From: Stephanodiscus triporus
Lineage: Eukaryota; Bacillariophyta; Thalassiosirophyceae; Thalassiosirales; Thalassiosiraceae
Direction of reading: 5' to 3'
NCBI GenBank assembly: GCA_036939755.1
Contig: JALLAZ010000146.1
Location: 1-21,050 of the forward strand
Length of the DNA: 21,050 nt
Both the position numbers and the translations under genes were made by a program. The notes beneath the pieces were generated by a model. It had not been told where the DNA came from and did no database searches. It was given only the letters and a program-made list of their open reading frames with translations. Below are positions 18,528-21,050 of this stretch, one piece after another. The number at the start of each line of letters is the position of its first letter. Positions within the stretch are counted from its first letter, which is position 1.

Positions 18528-20210
18528 TTACCATCCCGGCGGTCCCGGGAGTTTCTTGCCCCAGGCGATCTTCATGTCCCCCTTCTGCAGGACAGGCCGC
18601 GCACCGTTCATTATCCTTTGACTGTCGTTCACGCGCAAGCGGAACGTACGGACCAGCCGTCCCCAATTTGAATTGAACTCCAACACGACCAAGTCACTCT
18701 TGGTGAGCAACATCAGGTCGGCGACGCTCGCTATGTTGCGCTCGTATCGTTCTTCACAACTGCCCTTGCCGTACCCGTCGTGGAGGTGGAATCCCGATTG
18801 AGCTTCGAAGGAGCTAAAGATGAATCGAAATTTATGACACGTGGACGCTCCATCGTCGGTCACGAGTAGGGTGTACCCGTCGTCGTCCTTGGGCAGTTCG
18901 TTGATCTCGGCCTTGACCTCCACGGGGTCGTCAGTCGCGATGTACACGGTCCGAGGGCCTTCCATGCATTTCGCGACGCTCTCGTACTGAGTGAGGTAGT
19001 GTCGGAACGGGATGTAATTCGTCGGCATAGCGCCTGTGACCTCGTCGTACTGCCCCCTCTCCGTCCAATAGAGACGCACGGGACGCCGCCCTTCGACCTC
19101 GAGCTTGTCCCCCCTTCGCACGTGAATCGCGTCGTACGGCTTGTTCAAGTCAAGATCAGGGACGTACGTCTTGATATATTCCTCGAGGTCCCGCCCTATC
19201 CACGGCTGGAAGCGCAGCACACCGGATCGCGCGATCAGCGCCGAGATGTAATCCCACGTATCGCGTCGATCGAGGGCCGTCGTATTGACGAAGGTGCGGG
19301 CCTCGTGGGGCCTGGCCCCTACTCTCGCCGCCCACTCGGAGGCACGCGCCACTGACAAATCTGTTGAGCGATCGAGCATTTCTTCCTTGTAGTACAATTC
19401 GAAGTAATCGCGTACCTCCTGACCTCCCAACACCACGACGTTGGTCCGCTTGGAGGTGCCGCCGCACTGGATCTCCTTGGGGGGCGATCCCGGCATTTCT
19501 GTGGCGTTGTTCTTGATGCGGAGGGCGTCCCACTCCTCGTAAGTGTACTCGCCCACGCACGGCGCACTACACCCCTTTGAGAGCCACGAGGGGTGCCTCA
19601 CCAGTCTGGTCAGGCCCACCGGGAAGTCCTCGTTCCAGCCGACCTTGACCGGCTCGCCACCCTTCCTCCTCCTCTCAGTCCTCCATGCTTCGATTGGGCA
19701 GCCGAACTGGGAATTAGACTTGAAGGGGTTCAATTCGTTGGGAGGATCGAGCAGGACCATGGCGCGATCGGTGAACGTCGCGACGAGGGACGCCAGGAGG
19801 AAGTTGTTCAGCTGCGACCCGTGTCCGTTGTGCGCGAACGGCTGGGGCATGAAGAGGAATATACTGTCGCAAGGCGAGGAGGAGGAGGAGGATTCTATGA
19901 AGTCTTCAGGCTTCTGCTTCTTGAACATGGAACCGTCAATGGCCGTCGGCCACATTAGGGCTTGATAATTCTGATCGACGAGGTGCCGGCCGTACGGCAC
20001 TTTCTTTTGCTGGACGGAGTCCAGGTAGGCCAGCTGCCGCCGGTCTCCGAGGAGGAGGTCGCCGTCGTCGTCGTCGGGCCGTTGGTCCCTAATTATCGTG
20101 TGAAGCATTGCGCAGAGTGCAAGGCCGACGACAGCGCGAGGGACCGATCGCCGCATTCGTCTGCCGGTCGCGGCGGCGTCTATCCTGCTAGGCGGTGGTG
20201 GCGGCGTCAT
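18528..20210 (-). CDS. GT23-type (FUT8/NodZ-like) fucosyltransferase, Golgi type II membrane protein
   Basis: The product is 560 residues, ATG at 20210 and TAA at 18528-18530. The N-terminus has a short Pro-rich cytoplasmic part, then RRMRRSVPRAVVGLALCAMLHTII (residues about 17-40), a basic-flanked signal anchor, and an acidic stem. Catalytic-domain signs are GHGSQLNNFLLASLVATF near 128-145 (like the GxGxQLHH region of FUT8), IHVRRGDK near 360 (the HVRRxDK GDP-fucose-binding motif), VYIATDDP near 420 and SVADLMLLTKSDLVVLEFNSNWGR near 497-520. These follow the order of the fucosyltransferase motifs of GT23. The likely role is adding alpha-1,6-fucose to N-glycans or a related glycan in the Golgi; the acceptor cannot be told from sequence. 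GT65/68 O-fucosyltransferases share parts of these motifs and are the main alternative. No intron is evident. Confidence 0.72.
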   Translation of the reverse strand: MTPPPPPSRIDAAATGRRMRRSVPRAVVGLALCAMLHTIIRDQRPDDDDGDLLLGDRRQLAYLDSVQQKKVPYGRHLVDQNYQALMWPTAIDGSMFKKQKPEDFIESSSSSSPCDSIFLFMPQPFAHNGHGSQLNNFLLASLVATFTDRAMVLLDPPNELNPFKSNSQFGCPIEAWRTERRRKGGEPVKVGWNEDFPVGLTRLVRHPSWLSKGCSAPCVGEYTYEEWDALRIKNNATEMPGSPPKEIQCGGTSKRTNVVVLGGQEVRDYFELYYKEEMLDRSTDLSVARASEWAARVGARPHEARTFVNTTALDRRDTWDYISALIARSGVLRFQPWIGRDLEEYIKTYVPDLDLNKPYDAIHVRRGDKLEVEGRRPVRLYWTERGQYDEVTGAMPTNYIPFRHYLTQYESVAKCMEGPRTVYIATDDPVEVKAEINELPKDDDGYTLLVTDDGASTCHKFRFIFSSFEAQSGFHLHDGYGKGSCEERYERNIASVADLMLLTKSDLVVLEFNSNWGRLVRTFRLRVNDSQRIMNGARPVLQKGDMKIAWGKKLPGPPGW

Positions 20211-20579
20211 CTCGTTAGCCGGGGTTTGTTGTTTTATGTTGTTTTTTAGTTATCGCGTCCACTCTCGTGGATGGTGGGTATCGTAAGAATTTCGGAGTAT
20301 TTATCGACTCACGATGCCAGTCATTAATCGTCGTCAAGTCATGTGACTTGCCTATCTAGATACATAATACTACCTCGTAGGACGTATCTACTAGGTTCTT
20401 TACGAGGCGGAATATCCCAAAAAACAAAAAACGACTACGAGTTTACGCCCTAAGTTGGCTGTTAGATTTCGATTTTACGTATTCCTACATAGAGTACAGT
20501 ATTAATTTGTTTCCTCTTTCTACGGCCAATTTAGGGATCGCTTTTTCGCACGACCATGGTGGCCGCCAGAATCCGTCCC

Positions 20580-20604
20580 TATCGGCTAGACCATGTAGCC
20601 GATA
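20580..20604. repeat. Perfect 9-bp stem-loop
   Basis: TATCGGCTA (20580-20588) and TAGCCGATA (20596-20604) are exact reverse complements around a 7-base loop, gaccatg. It lies about 370 bases upstream of the GT23 start. Function unknown. Confidence 0.7.
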
Positions 20605-20739
20605 ATAGAAGTAAGCGCATTGCCGTCCTCTATGGGACATGGGCTAATGTTTATGCGCTTGGCTCCATCTAAATCCTAGATATAGAGCCGCTGTATCACT
20701 AACAGCACAGTCCTAAAATTTGTTAGATTTCATTTTTTC

Positions 20740-20816
20740 CCTCTAGACGCCCTCAGTGGCCCCAAAGACCTCCTCGGCGACCCCAACGACCTCCTCAGCA
20801 GCCACAGTAACCTCCT
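20740..20816. repeat. Degenerate 21-base tandem repeat
   Basis: Two clear 21-base units, cctcctcggcgaccccaacg(a) and cctcctcagcagccacagta(a), are flanked by partial copies. One frame gives a Leu-Leu heptad pattern, but no supported gene covers it. Confidence 0.55.
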
Positions 20817-21050
20817 CCTCTCTCCTCCTTAATCTCCTATGCACTGTTTGATTGTTGCGTTTTGTGTTGTTTTGTTTTTGCAGTTGTTTTTGTTGTCGTC
20901 GTTCGTCATCCGTCCTCCGTCATCGAGTACCCCCTCCATCTGCCTCTGTCACTGGGTGTCGGCTCCGTACCGTACCCTAGCAAAGTACGCTACATGCCCA
21001 CCACCATGGGGGCCCAAACGCCACGCTAACCAACCATCCTACTAGGATAC

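Larger units (their letters stand above)
20211..21050. other. Spacer upstream of the GT23 gene
   Basis: No gene is supported. It contains the stem-loop at 20580-20604 and degenerate 21-base repeats near 20740-20816. The first few hundred bases would include the GT23 promoter; no clear core element is visible. Confidence 0.4.

Noticed and set aside
1..21050. CRISPR array, operon or bacterial regulatory sites
   Set aside because: Introns, signal-anchor proteins and eukaryotic transposons make this eukaryotic nuclear DNA; no spaced repeats of CRISPR type are seen.

Overview
The window looks like nuclear DNA from a diatom, most likely a centric (Thalassiosirales-type) species. The pointers are short GT-AG introns of 68 to 76 bases, a family of WRKY19-like Cys/His repeats, helicase-associated (HA) repeats, a tandem-SET protein of a kind I associate with diatoms, an SBP2-type selenocysteine factor, and piggyBac and Ty1/copia debris. 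This is inferred from protein families; no species was identified. GC-rich genes full of Asp, Ser and Gly trinucleotide runs sit in AT-rich spacers.

Layout: 233-2143 (+) is a secretory tandem-SET protein. 2144-3797 is spacer with tandem duplications, a G-tract island and a hexanucleotide microsatellite. 3798-4847 (+) is a 5'-truncated piggyBac transposase. 5087-5996 is the 3' end of a copia retrotransposon (RNase H, polypurine tract, probable 3' LTR). 6363-6876 (+) is a frame-broken array of WRKY19-like Cys/His repeats. 7307-10490 (-) is one four-exon gene for a membrane-anchored M14 carboxypeptidase-like protein; it appears as pieces in three frames because two long C homopolymers seem one base short. 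11082-11699 (+) is a decayed HA-repeat gene. 11700-14633 holds no gene I can support. 14634-17789 (+) is a SECIS-binding protein 2 (SBP2) homologue with three RRM-like domains ahead of the L7Ae domain. 18528-20210 (-) is a Golgi-type GT23 (FUT8/NodZ-like) fucosyltransferase, convergent with SBP2. 20211-21050 is spacer.

The genes do not form a pathway; they are independent eukaryotic units split by transposon and pseudogene debris. Three observations stand out. The first is the RRM-RRM-RRM-SBP2 architecture. The second is the M14 protein, which seems to have lost the HxxE zinc motif, the substrate-binding Asn-Arg and the catalytic Glu, and so reads as a pseudoenzyme receptor-like protein. The third is the set of single-base frame breaks, all in the same direction, in the M14 gene and the Cys/His repeat gene, which raises the question of assembly error versus real decay.
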